A program made the position numbers and the translations under genes. From Oscillospiraceae bacterium (GTDB taxonomy: Bacteria > Bacillota > Clostridia > Oscillospirales > Oscillospiraceae), in assembly GCA_017412585.1 (NCBI GenBank), contig JAFPXK010000081.1:1-50055 (forward strand): a stretch of 50,055 bases of DNA, in the 5' to 3' direction. Positions 32,781 to 40,834 of the stretch are shown here, one piece after another (within the stretch, counting starts at the first letter, position 1; every line of letters begins with the position of its first letter). The notes below the pieces were generated by a model. That model saw only the letters and a list, made by a program, of their open reading frames with translations, made no database searches and was not told the DNA's origin.

Positions 32781-34355
32781 TTATAGTTGTCTTTCGTCAG
32801 TCAAAAGCTGCTCGGCGCAGCGCATGCCGTCGGCGGCGGCGGACAGGATGCCCCCGGCGTAGCCCGCCCCTTCGCCGCAGGGGAACAGGCCCCGCAGGGT
32901 CGATTGATAATCCTCTCCCCGAGGCATCCGCGCCGGGCTGGAGGAGCGGCTCTCCACCGCCGTCAGCACGGCGTCGGGGTCCGCATAGCCCGGCAGCTTG
33001 CCCTCCAGCAGGGGCAGCGCCGCCTCCAGAGCCTCGGTCATCCAAGGCGGCAGGCAGTCATGCAAGTCGGTCCACTTGACACCCCTTGTGTAGCTGGGGA
33101 TGACCTGACCGGGGCCTGCGGAGGGGCGGCGGAGGAGAAAATCCTCCACCCGCTGGGCCGGGGCAGCGTAATCGCCGCCCCCCAAAGCGTAGGCCGCCGC
33201 TTCCAGCTCCCGCTGTAAGGCGTAGCCCGCCAGGGGATGGGAGGAGGGGAAGTCGTCGGGGGTGACGCTCACCAACAGTCCGCCGTTGATGTTCTCTCTG
33301 TCCCGGGCGTACTCGCTCATGCCGTTGGTGACGGCCCGGCCCGTCTCGCTGGCCGCCGCCACCACCTGGCCGCCGGGGCACACGCAGAAGGAGAACACCC
33401 CCCGGTTGCCTACGTGGCAGGCCAGCTTGTAGGTGCTGGCGGGCAGGCCGGGGTGGCCCGCCATGGCCTTGTACTGCTGCCGGTCCATAGCCTCCTGCCG
33501 GTGCTCGATCCGCACCCCCATGGCGAAGGGCTTGGCCTCCATAGGCACCCCGGCGGCGTACAGGGCCTCCACCGTGTCCCGGGCGCTGTGGCCCAGGGCC
33601 AGGATGCACCGGCGGCAGGGCAGGGTGTAGGGGCCATCGGGCCCTGTCACCGTCAGGGCGGACAGGTGTCCGTCCTCCGTTTGCAGGCCCGTCAGCTTGT
33701 GGCCGTAGCGGATATCCGTGCCCAGGGACAGCAGCTCCCGCCGCAGGTTTTGGAGCATAACGTGGAGATAATCGGTGCCCACGTGGGGCTTGGCGTCGTA
33801 TAAAATGGTCTCCGGCGCGCCGTTTTTCACCATCTCCTCCAAAATGAAGCGGTGGCGCAGGTCGCGGGTGCCGGTGTTCAATTTGCCGTCGGAGAAGGCC
33901 CCGGCGCCGCCCTCGCCGAACTGGACGTTGCACTCCGTGTCCAGCGCCCCGGTGCGCCAGAACCGGGCCACCTTCTCCTGTCGGACTTCGGCGCACTGGC
34001 CCCGCTCCAACAGAATGGGGGGCCGGCCGCATTTTGCCAGCACCAGGGCGGCAAAGAGCCCCGCCGGCCCTGCGCCTACCACCACCGGCGGCGGTTCATG
34101 GGAGGCCGCGGCAGGGGGGAGGGCGTACCGCTCCGGGGCGTAGAGGGGTGCCTTTTTCCGGGGGCGGACGCCCCTGGCCAGCGCCACGGCTACGCTGTAA
34201 ACGTATTTTACCTCACGCCGGGCGTCGATAGACCGGCGGAGGATGATAAGGTCTGTAATATCCTTTTCCTTTACGCCCAACGCCCGGGCCGCCCCGGCGC
34301 GCAGCGCCGCCCCATCCTGCCCCGGCGTCAGGGTCAGGCCGTCAATGCGCACCAT
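32781..34355 (-). CDS. uncharacterised FAD-dependent dehydrogenase (COG2509 type)
   Basis: The 524-aa protein begins with a small N-terminal domain (about 1-85), followed by the FAD-binding motif VVVGAGPAGLFAAL, then ECNVQFGEGGAGAFSDGKL, which is highly characteristic of this conserved family, and LALGHSARDT plus a C-terminal CGEGAGYAGGI. The family is widespread in anaerobes but has no established substrate. It is the first gene of a two-gene unit with the 2-hydroxyacid dehydrogenase. It is divergent from htrA. Confidence 0.88.
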   Translation of the reverse strand: MVRIDGLTLTPGQDGAALRAGAARALGVKEKDITDLIILRRSIDARREVKYVYSVAVALARGVRPRKKAPLYAPERYALPPAAASHEPPPVVVGAGPAGLFAALVLAKCGRPPILLERGQCAEVRQEKVARFWRTGALDTECNVQFGEGGAGAFSDGKLNTGTRDLRHRFILEEMVKNGAPETILYDAKPHVGTDYLHVMLQNLRRELLSLGTDIRYGHKLTGLQTEDGHLSALTVTGPDGPYTLPCRRCILALGHSARDTVEALYAAGVPMEAKPFAMGVRIEHRQEAMDRQQYKAMAGHPGLPASTYKLACHVGNRGVFSFCVCPGGQVVAAASETGRAVTNGMSEYARDRENINGGLLVSVTPDDFPSSHPLAGYALQRELEAAAYALGGGDYAAPAQRVEDFLLRRPSAGPGQVIPSYTRGVKWTDLHDCLPPWMTEALEAALPLLEGKLPGYADPDAVLTAVESRSSSPARMPRGEDYQSTLRGLFPCGEGAGYAGGILSAAADGMRCAEQLLTDERQL

Positions 34356-34426
34356 GGCGAGGCCTCCCTTCGTTCACAAAAAAAACACAATTCCGTCATA
34401 AGATTTTAACTCTCATTTCAGTTTTC

Positions 34427-34436
34427 GTGGTATAGT
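34427..34436 (+). promoter_or_regulatory. extended -10 promoter of the HtrA gene
   Basis: TGGTATAGT includes a TGn extension before the -10 box TATAGT at 34431-34436. No good -35 box is present. The ATG is at 34496. Confidence 0.5.
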
Positions 34437-34495
34437 ATGACTTGCATCAAGGATATCTTATCATAATGGCCTTTGAAAATAAAGGAGGAATCCGT

Positions 34496-35842
34496 ATGTA
34501 TAACGATGAATTCAAAGAGTATCACTACGCCCGGGGCGAGACGGCCCGGGATGAGTACAGCCCCGTGGCCGCCCCGGCGGAGACCGCGCGCCAGGTGGAG
34601 CGCGGCCCCGCTCCCAGGCAGGGCCTGGGGGTGAAGGCGGTGGCCCTGATGCTGGTGTGCGCCCTGGTGTCGGGCCTGTGCGGCTTCGGCGGCGCGGCGG
34701 CCTACGGCGCCTTCCACACCAACAAGACCTCCGTCAACCAGGCGTCGCAGACCGCCGAGGAGGTGGCCGTCACCGTCAAGCAGGTGGAGAGCGGCGAGAA
34801 GATGACCCCCGCCCAGGTGTACGCCAACACCGTCAACAGCGTGGTGTCCATCAACTCCACCGGCACCTCGTATAACGTGTTCGGCCAGCAGAGCCAGTCC
34901 TCCTCCAGCGGCACCGGCTTCATCATCACCGCCGACGGCTACATCGTCACCAACCAGCACGTGGTGGCGGGCGCCGACACCGTGCAGGTCACCCTGTACA
35001 GCGGCCAGACCTACGCCGCCACCGTCATCGGCGGCGACAGCGACTACGACGTGGCTGTCATCAAAATCGACGCCGCCGGCTTGCAGCCCGTCACCCTGGG
35101 CAGCAGCGAAAGCGTCAACGTGGGCGACGAGGTGATGGCCATTGGCAACCCCCTGGGCGAGCTGACCTTCTCCATGAGCAAGGGCATCGTGTCCTCCGTC
35201 AACCGGGCCATCAACGTGGACGGCACCCCCTTCAACATGATCCAGGTGGACGCCTCCATCAACCCCGGCAACTCCGGCGGCCCGCTGATGAATCTTTACG
35301 GCCAGGTGGTGGGCATCGTGTCCGCCAAGTACAGCGAGTATTCCTCCACCACCGTGGAGGGCCTGGGCTTCGCCATCCCCATTGACGACGTCACCTCCGT
35401 CATCACCGAGATCATGGAGAGCGGCTCTGTGTCCGACAAGGCCTATATGGCTATCACCTGCGGCACCATGACCGCTGAAATGGCGGCCCAGTACCAGTAT
35501 GACATCGACACCGGCGTGTTCGTGTACAGCGTGGTGTCCGGCGGCGCCGGCGAAAAGGCCGGCCTCCGGATGGGCGACGTTATCACCAAGCTGAATGACA
35601 CCGTTATCACCACCCGCACCGACCTTACCGCCGCGCTGAAGAGCTTCCGCGCCGGCGACACCGCCACCTTGCAGGTCTACCGGGAGGGCAGCTACGTGGA
35701 CGTGACCATCACCTTCGACGCCCGGCCCCAGACCACCGGCACCGAGCAGCAACAGCAGCAGTCCCAGCAGCAGAACCCCTACGGCTACCAGACCCCCGGC
35801 ATGGACGACTTCTTCCGCTACTTCTTCGGCAACCGGGGCTGA
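34496..35842 (+). CDS. HtrA/DegP-like membrane-anchored serine protease
   Basis: This 448-aa protein has a cytoplasmic N-terminus (about 1-45), one membrane anchor (about 46-70), a trypsin-like protease domain with His155 (NQHVV), Asp185 (DYDVAVIKID) and Ser260 (GNSGGPL), and one PDZ domain (about 340-430). A Gln-rich segment and a terminal DDFFRYFFGNRG complete it. Such surface quality-control proteases degrade misfolded exported proteins and are often induced by envelope stress. AAAGGAGG precedes the ATG at 34496. The gene stands alone and ends at a strong hairpin (35882-35915). Confidence 0.95.
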   Translation: MYNDEFKEYHYARGETARDEYSPVAAPAETARQVERGPAPRQGLGVKAVALMLVCALVSGLCGFGGAAAYGAFHTNKTSVNQASQTAEEVAVTVKQVESGEKMTPAQVYANTVNSVVSINSTGTSYNVFGQQSQSSSSGTGFIITADGYIVTNQHVVAGADTVQVTLYSGQTYAATVIGGDSDYDVAVIKIDAAGLQPVTLGSSESVNVGDEVMAIGNPLGELTFSMSKGIVSSVNRAINVDGTPFNMIQVDASINPGNSGGPLMNLYGQVVGIVSAKYSEYSSTTVEGLGFAIPIDDVTSVITEIMESGSVSDKAYMAITCGTMTAEMAAQYQYDIDTGVFVYSVVSGGAGEKAGLRMGDVITKLNDTVITTRTDLTAALKSFRAGDTATLQVYREGSYVDVTITFDARPQTTGTEQQQQQSQQQNPYGYQTPGMDDFFRYFFGNRG

Positions 35843-35881
35843 TGATTCCTGCTTTTTCTCTCATCCCTTTTCTCCTTATAC

Positions 35882-35915
35882 AGAAAACGCGGCTCCGAAA
35901 GGGGCCGCGTTTTCC
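35882..35915 (+). terminator. terminator of the HtrA gene
   Basis: GAAAACGCGGC pairs with GCCGCGTTTTC, an 11-bp stem with A and T arms. Confidence 0.8.
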
Positions 35916-35920
35916 TGTGG

Positions 35921-35949
35921 TTGTGTTTTCTGTTCCGCCGTGTTATACT
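35921..35949 (+). promoter_or_regulatory. promoter of the AIM24 operon
   Basis: TTGTGT at 35921-35926 and TATACT at 35944-35949, 17-base spacer. Confidence 0.6.
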
Positions 35950-36014
35950 ATACTTGCAAAATTCCCCATTTCGGAATTGACATTTTATAACATAGAAATA
36001 AGGAGGCTTTCATC

Positions 36015-36689
36015 ATGCAATATGAGATCAAAGGCGAGCCTATGGGCGTGGTGGTCTGCCAGCTGGAAGACGGCGAGACCATGATCACCGAGAGCGGCTC
36101 CATGGTGTGGATGAGCCCCAACATGGAGATGCAGACCTCCGGCGGCGGCGTGGGCAAGGCCCTGGGCCGCCTGTTCTCCGGCGAGAACCTGTTCCAGAAC
36201 CGCTATACCGCCCACGGCAGGGGCATGATTGCCTTTGCCGGCAGCTTCCCCGGCTCCATCCGGGCGGTGGAGATCACCCCCGACCGCCCCGTCATCTGCC
36301 AGAAATCCGCCTTCCTGGCGGCCACCGCCGGCGTGGAGCTGAGCACCTTTTTCCACCAGCGGGCCGGTGCCGGCTTCTTCGGCGGCGAGGGCTTCATCAT
36401 GCAGAAGCTCTCCGGCCGGGGCATGGCCTTTTTGGAGATCGACGGCTCCGCCGTGGAGTATGACCTTCAGCCGGGGCAGCAGATCATCATCGACACCGGC
36501 CACCTGGCCATGTGCGACAGCACCTGCGCCATCGACGTGCAGACCGTGAAGGGCGTGAAAAACGTGCTCTTCGGCGGCGAGGGATTGTTCAACACCGTGG
36601 TCACCGGCCCGGGCCGTGTGGTGCTGCAGACCATGAGCATGGAGGAACTGATGGGCCAGATCATTGCCCGCATCCCCCAAAAGAGCTAA
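36015..36689 (+). CDS. AIM24 / TIGR00266 family protein
   Basis: The 224-aa beta-rich protein matches the AIM24/TIGR00266 family: an N-terminal QLEDGETMITESGSMVWM, a glycine-rich middle (GGGVGKALGRLFSGENLF), FHQRAGAGFFGGEGFIMQKLSG, and a C-terminal FGGEGLFNTVVTGPGRV. The fold resembles a tryptophan RNA-binding attenuator protein-like barrel. No enzymatic role is known; bacterial members often sit beside membrane proteins. Here a 602-aa membrane protein follows after 15 bases, so the two form an operon. AAGGAGG precedes the ATG. Confidence 0.9.
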   Translation: MQYEIKGEPMGVVVCQLEDGETMITESGSMVWMSPNMEMQTSGGGVGKALGRLFSGENLFQNRYTAHGRGMIAFAGSFPGSIRAVEITPDRPVICQKSAFLAATAGVELSTFFHQRAGAGFFGGEGFIMQKLSGRGMAFLEIDGSAVEYDLQPGQQIIIDTGHLAMCDSTCAIDVQTVKGVKNVLFGGEGLFNTVVTGPGRVVLQTMSMEELMGQIIARIPQKS

Positions 36690-36704
36690 AAGGAGCGATT
36701 TATC

Positions 36705-38513
36705 ATGAATGTAAATTGGAATGACCCGGATTTTCAGGGCTTTGCCAAAAAGAGCCCCTTCCAGCGCGACCCCGCCGCCCCCAAAAAGCCCCGCAAGGCC
36801 ATCGGCAGCGCCTTTGGCCGCACGGTGATCAACCTGGTGGTGACGGTGCTGTTCGCCGCCGTTTACTACTATGTTGTCCTGCCCCCCATCAACCTCCACA
36901 GCGGCGAGTTTTACACCTTCCTGGTGCTGAGCTGCGGCGTGTACGTGCTGTGCGCCATGCTGACCTCCGGCTTCCAGGGCACCGGCGCCAAGGGCTACTT
37001 CCAGTTTCTGAAGAAGCAGTGCGCCATCCCCGCCTCCCTGGCGGTGCTGGCCGTGGCGGTGGCCATCGTGGGCTCCGTGGCGGGCTGGCACGTGTTCCGG
37101 GCCGCCGCCTACCGCGATTTGCTGACGGTGGAGGAGGGCGACTTTGCCGCCGAGGTGGAGGAGATTTCCTACCGCCAGATCCCCATGCTGGACCGTGACA
37201 GCGCCACCAAGCTGGGCAACCGCAAGCTGGGCGAGCTGGCCGACATGGTGAGCCAGTTCGAGGTGGCGCCGGATTATACCCAGATCAACTACCAGGGCCA
37301 GCCCGTCCGGGTGACGCCTCTGGAATACGGCGACTGGATCAAGTGGCTCAATAACCGGGCCAAGGGCCTGCCTGCCTATCTGGTCATCGACATGGTGACC
37401 CAGAACGTGGACGTGGTGCGGCTGGAAAACGGCATCCGTTACACCACGGCGGAGCATTTCTCCCGCAACCTCTACCGCTATCTCCGGTTCCGCTACCCCA
37501 CCTATATCTTTGACGCCCCCGCCTTTGGGATCGACGAGGAGGGCAATCCCTGGTGGGTCTGCCCCCGGATGACCCGCACTGTGGGCCTCTTCGGCGGCAC
37601 GGACATCATCGGCGCCGTGCTGGTGAACGCCGTCACCGGCGAGCACAGCTATTACGACGTGACCGACGTGCCGGAGTGGGTGGACCACGTGTTCACCGCC
37701 GAGCTGATTATCCGCCAGTACGACTATCACGGCCGGTATATCAACGGCTGGCTCAACTCCATGTTCGGCCAGCGCAACGTCACCGAGACCACCGACGGCT
37801 ATAACTACATCGCCATTGACGACGACGTGTATATGTACACCGGCATCACCTCCGTGGTCAGCGACGAGTCCAACATCGGCTTCATCCTGTCCAATCAGCG
37901 CACCAAGGAGACCCGGTTCTACTCCGTGGCCGGCGCCGAGGAGTATTCCGCCATGGACAGCGCCCAGGGCCAGGTGCAGCAGATGCGCTACACCGCCACC
38001 TTCCCGCTGCTGCTGAATATCTCCCGCCAGCCCACCTATTTCATGGCCTTGAAGGACGCGGCGGGCCTGGTGAAGATGTACGCCATGGTCAACGTCAGCC
38101 AGTACCAGATCGTGGCCACCGGCGCCACCGTGGCGGAGTGCGAAAGTAATTACCGGGTGATGCTGCTGCAAAACGGCCTGATCGAGGACGACACCTTCGT
38201 TTCCCCCGTGGAAGAAGCGCTGTATACCGTCACCGGCACCGTGGCGGAAATCCGCTCCGCCGTGGTGGAGGGCAATACCAACTTCTACCTGCGGATAACC
38301 GGCGATGACCGCTGGTTCGTGGGCTCCGTGTCCGACGTGGCGGTGCTGCCGCTGATGAACGTGGGGGATAAGGTGGAGCTGGTGGTCTACGCCGCCGCCG
38401 GCGGTGTGGCCGAGCCCATCCACAGCGCCACCGTGGTGACGCCGGCTTCCGCCGTGACCCCTGCGTCCACATCTTCCGTAACCCCTGACGCCGCCGCGAC
38501 CCCCGGCGAATAA
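36705..38513 (+). CDS. large hypothetical membrane-anchored protein
   Basis: I do not recognise this 602-aa family. A polar cytoplasmic N-terminus (1-36) is followed by about three membrane helices (roughly 38-60, 67-85 and 108-130) and a large soluble domain of about 430 residues, rich in aromatic residues and probably extracytoplasmic. It contains PLEYGDWIKWLNN, PWWVCPRMTRTVGLFGGTDIIG and FIDxP-like beta segments, ending in a Thr/Ala/Pro-rich tail. It starts 15 bases after the AIM24-family gene with an AAGGAG site, so the two proteins probably act together. A strong terminator follows. Confidence 0.8.
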   Translation: MNVNWNDPDFQGFAKKSPFQRDPAAPKKPRKAIGSAFGRTVINLVVTVLFAAVYYYVVLPPINLHSGEFYTFLVLSCGVYVLCAMLTSGFQGTGAKGYFQFLKKQCAIPASLAVLAVAVAIVGSVAGWHVFRAAAYRDLLTVEEGDFAAEVEEISYRQIPMLDRDSATKLGNRKLGELADMVSQFEVAPDYTQINYQGQPVRVTPLEYGDWIKWLNNRAKGLPAYLVIDMVTQNVDVVRLENGIRYTTAEHFSRNLYRYLRFRYPTYIFDAPAFGIDEEGNPWWVCPRMTRTVGLFGGTDIIGAVLVNAVTGEHSYYDVTDVPEWVDHVFTAELIIRQYDYHGRYINGWLNSMFGQRNVTETTDGYNYIAIDDDVYMYTGITSVVSDESNIGFILSNQRTKETRFYSVAGAEEYSAMDSAQGQVQQMRYTATFPLLLNISRQPTYFMALKDAAGLVKMYAMVNVSQYQIVATGATVAECESNYRVMLLQNGLIEDDTFVSPVEEALYTVTGTVAEIRSAVVEGNTNFYLRITGDDRWFVGSVSDVAVLPLMNVGDKVELVVYAAAGGVAEPIHSATVVTPASAVTPASTSSVTPDAAATPGE

Positions 38514-38530
38514 AAACAAAGCCAATAAAG

Positions 38531-38564
38531 AAATGACCACCGACTTCCCGTCGGTGGTCATTTT
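38531..38564 (+). terminator. terminator of the AIM24 operon
   Basis: A perfect 14-bp stem, 38531-38544 with 38550-38563, with an A run and T run in the arms. Confidence 0.85.
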
Positions 38565-38590
38565 GCGTCTCTTTATAGATTGCCGCCTCA

Positions 38591-38669
38591 TGCGCCCCAG
38601 CGCAATTCATGTGCCGCAGGCACAATTCACGGCAAATTGCCAATTCATTCGCCCTTGGGCGCAATTCAT
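38591..38669. repeat. mini-hairpin array separated by AATTCAT/AATTCAC
   Basis: Four short inverted repeats alternate with the heptamer AATTCAY: TGCGC-CCCA-GCGCA, then AATTCAT (38604), GTGCC-GCA-GGCAC, then AATTCAC (38624), GGCA-AAT-TGCC, then AATTCAT (38642), CGCCC-TT-GGGCG, then AATTCAT (38663). The period is 18-21 bases. The hairpin sequences differ while the separator is almost fixed. The ackA stop codon (complement at 38666-38668) falls inside the last separator, so the array forms the immediate 3' untranslated part of the ackA transcript. Confidence 0.8.
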
Positions 38670-39862
38670 TTGGCCAATGCCAGGGTATCCCGGGCGATCA
38701 TCAGCTCCTCGTTGGTGCAGATGGCGGCCACGGTGACACGGCTGCCGGGGGCGGAGATGTCGTTGATCTCCAGGCCGCGGCGCTGATTCTTCTCCTGGTC
38801 GATTTGAACGCCCAGGAACTCCAGACCCTGGCAGACCTCGCCGCGGGTCAGAGGATCGTTCTCGCCGATGCCGCCGGTGAACACGATGGCGTCCAGCCCG
38901 CCCATGGCGGCAGCGTATGCGCCGATGTACTTGCGGATCTGGTAGGCCAGCATATCCACCGCCAGCTGGGCCCGGGGATTGCCGCTCTGGGCGGCGGCGC
39001 GGACGTCGCGGTTATCGCTGCTGACGCCGGACACGCCCAGCAGGCCGGACTTCTTGTTCATCAGGCTGTCCACCTCCGCGGCGGTCATGCCGGTCTGCTG
39101 CATGAGATAGCCGGGGATGGAGGGGTCCATGTCGCCGGAGCGGGTGCCCATCAGCAGGCCGCCCAGAGGGGTCATGCCCATGCTGGTGTCCAGCACCTTG
39201 CCGCCGTCCACCGCGGCGATGGAGGAGCCGTTGCCCAGGTGGCAGGTGACGATCTTCACGTCCTCGGGCTTCTTGCCCAGGTAGTTGGCCATGGCCAGGG
39301 ACACATAGCGGTGAGAGGTGCCGTGGAAGCCGTAGCGGCGCACGCCGTACTTCTCGTAGTACTCATAGGGCAGGCCGTACATATAGGCCCGGGCGGGCAT
39401 GGTGGCGTGGAAGGCGGTGTCGAACACCAGCACGTTGGGAATCTTGTCGCCGAACACCTTGCGGGCGCAGCGCAGGCCCTGTACGCCGGCGGGGTTGTGC
39501 AGCGGGGCCAGGGGGGAGAGCTTCTCGTACTGGGCGATGACCTCATCGGTCACCAGCACGCTCTCGTGGAAGGTCTCGCCGCCGTGGACGCCCCGGTGGC
39601 CGATGGCGCCGATCTCGCTGACGTCGTTGATGGCCTTGCCCTCGCCGGAGGTCATCTTCTCCACCACCTTGTTGAAGGCCTCCACATGGGTGGGCATGGG
39701 GCAGGTCTCGGTCCACTTCTGACCGTCCTTCTGATGGGTGATGCAGCTTCCCTCGTCGCCGATGCGCTCGCACAGACCCTTGCACAGCAGCTTCTCATCG
39801 TTCATGTCGATGAGCTGATACTTCAGGGAAGAGGAACCGCAGTTGATGACCAGAATGTTCAT
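38666..39862 (-). CDS. ackA: acetate kinase
   Basis: The 398-aa enzyme converts acetyl phosphate and ADP to acetate and ATP, the ATP-yielding last step of acetate fermentation. Signatures: NILVINCGSSSLKY (residues 2-15), GHRGVHGGE, DTAFHATMP, YGFHGTSHRYV, HLGNGSS and GGIGEN. Length is standard. An AAGGAG site precedes the ATG at 39862. Unusually, phosphotransacetylase (pta) is not adjacent. The upstream neighbour on the same strand, an iron-sulfur flavoprotein, is 60 bases away and may be co-transcribed. Confidence 0.97.
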   Translation of the reverse strand: MNILVINCGSSSLKYQLIDMNDEKLLCKGLCERIGDEGSCITHQKDGQKWTETCPMPTHVEAFNKVVEKMTSGEGKAINDVSEIGAIGHRGVHGGETFHESVLVTDEVIAQYEKLSPLAPLHNPAGVQGLRCARKVFGDKIPNVLVFDTAFHATMPARAYMYGLPYEYYEKYGVRRYGFHGTSHRYVSLAMANYLGKKPEDVKIVTCHLGNGSSIAAVDGGKVLDTSMGMTPLGGLLMGTRSGDMDPSIPGYLMQQTGMTAAEVDSLMNKKSGLLGVSGVSSDNRDVRAAAQSGNPRAQLAVDMLAYQIRKYIGAYAAAMGGLDAIVFTGGIGENDPLTRGEVCQGLEFLGVQIDQEKNQRRGLEINDISAPGSRVTVAAICTNEELMIARDTLALAK

Positions 39863-39922
39863 AAAAATATCTCCTTCTTTTGTGATTTCAAGTAAAATGT
39901 GCGCCTTGCGGCGAAAATGCGC

Positions 39923-40558
39923 TTATTTCCCGTCGGGGAAGCTGGTGAAATTGCCCCGCTCCACCTCCGGCTCGCCCATGGCTTCCCTACCCGCGGCGAT
40001 GGCCTTGATGAGGAAGGCCATGTTGCGGCCCAGGTTCCGCATGGTCTGCAGGCCCTCGGCGTCCTTCTCCACGTCGGCGGCGGTGAAGCCGTGGACCTGG
40101 TTCCAGTAGGTGCTGGTGGCGATGGGCATGCCGGAGATGGAAAAATACTTGTTCAGCACGTCGAAAGACGCGGTGTTGCCGCCCCGGCGGCAGCTCACCA
40201 CCGCCGCGCCCACCTTCAGGTGCTTGCTGTATGCGGTGCTGTAAAACAGCCTGTCCAGGAAGGACAGCACCGTGCCGTTGGGGGAGCCGTAATACACCGG
40301 GCTGCCCACCAGCAGGCCGTCGGCGCCGCGCAGCTTCTCCGCCACCTCGTTGACCTTGTCGTCATTAAACACGCAGCGGCCGTTCTTGCCGCAGAAGCCG
40401 CAGGCCATGCAGCCGTGCCGGCAGCCATCCTTGCCCACCTGCACCAGCTCCGTGTCGATGCCCTCGGCGTGGAGCGTGTTGATGACCTCCTCCAGGGCCC
40501 GGGCGGTGCAGCCCTTTTCCCGTGGGCTGCCGTTGAGCACGATTACCTTGTGTGCCAT
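39923..40558 (-). CDS. iron-sulfur flavoprotein / flavodoxin-fold NAD(P)H reductase
   Basis: This 211-aa protein has the FMN-binding flavodoxin-like fold (VIVLNGSPREKGCT at residues 5-18, GSPVYYGSPNG further on) and a compact cysteine motif, Cys50-x2-Cys53-x2-Cys56-x5-Cys62, that fits the 4Fe-4S site of archaeal and clostridial iron-sulfur flavoproteins. Such proteins carry electrons between ferredoxin and FMN, often in oxygen or quinone detoxification. The ATG at 40558 is favoured over one 9 bases upstream by its spacing from GGAAAGGA. Confidence 0.85.
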   Translation of the reverse strand: MAHKVIVLNGSPREKGCTARALEEVINTLHAEGIDTELVQVGKDGCRHGCMACGFCGKNGRCVFNDDKVNEVAEKLRGADGLLVGSPVYYGSPNGTVLSFLDRLFYSTAYSKHLKVGAAVVSCRRGGNTASFDVLNKYFSISGMPIATSTYWNQVHGFTAADVEKDAEGLQTMRNLGRNMAFLIKAIAAGREAMGEPEVERGNFTSFPDGK

Positions 40559-40610
40559 GCCATCCATCCTTTCCGCAGCGGCGCAGCCGCCGCTGCCCAA
40601 TATCCTGCTC

Positions 40611-40639
40611 ATTATACAATACTTCCCCCGAAAGCGCAA
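40611..40639 (-). promoter_or_regulatory. promoter of the iron-sulfur flavoprotein gene (and possibly ackA)
   Basis: Minus-strand TTGCGC, a 17-base spacer and TATAAT. Confidence 0.7.
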
Positions 40640-40732
40640 TGGAGAAACCGGAAGCGGAGAGGGGATTTTTCGGCGGTGGCAGGCAGGGCAGGGGAGTGGG
40701 GCCGCTCCGCCGGGCGGGGGCATAAGTTCCTA

Positions 40733-40761
40733 TTGCTTTCCAACTCGATTGCGGGTAAAAT
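40733..40761 (+). promoter_or_regulatory. promoter of the polysaccharide operon
   Basis: TTGCTT at 40733-40738 and TAAAAT at 40756-40761, 17-base spacer. A second perfect -10 box TATAAT at 40776-40781 lacks a matching -35. Confidence 0.5.
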
Positions 40762-40834
40762 AGATACGTTTAGGATATAATCCGCGTAGAATCGGCATGA
40801 CAGGCCATGGACGGACACGGGAGGTGACGGCGCC

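Noticed and set aside
35985..38591. An 868-codon open frame antisense to the AIM24 operon
   Set aside because: Composition is typical of a shadow frame (His, Gly, Gln, Val runs), it has no ribosome site, and it spans two real plus-strand genes and a terminator.
38591..38669. A CRISPR array
   Set aside because: The repeated unit is only seven bases, the intervening pieces are palindromes of 10-14 bases, and no cas gene is present.
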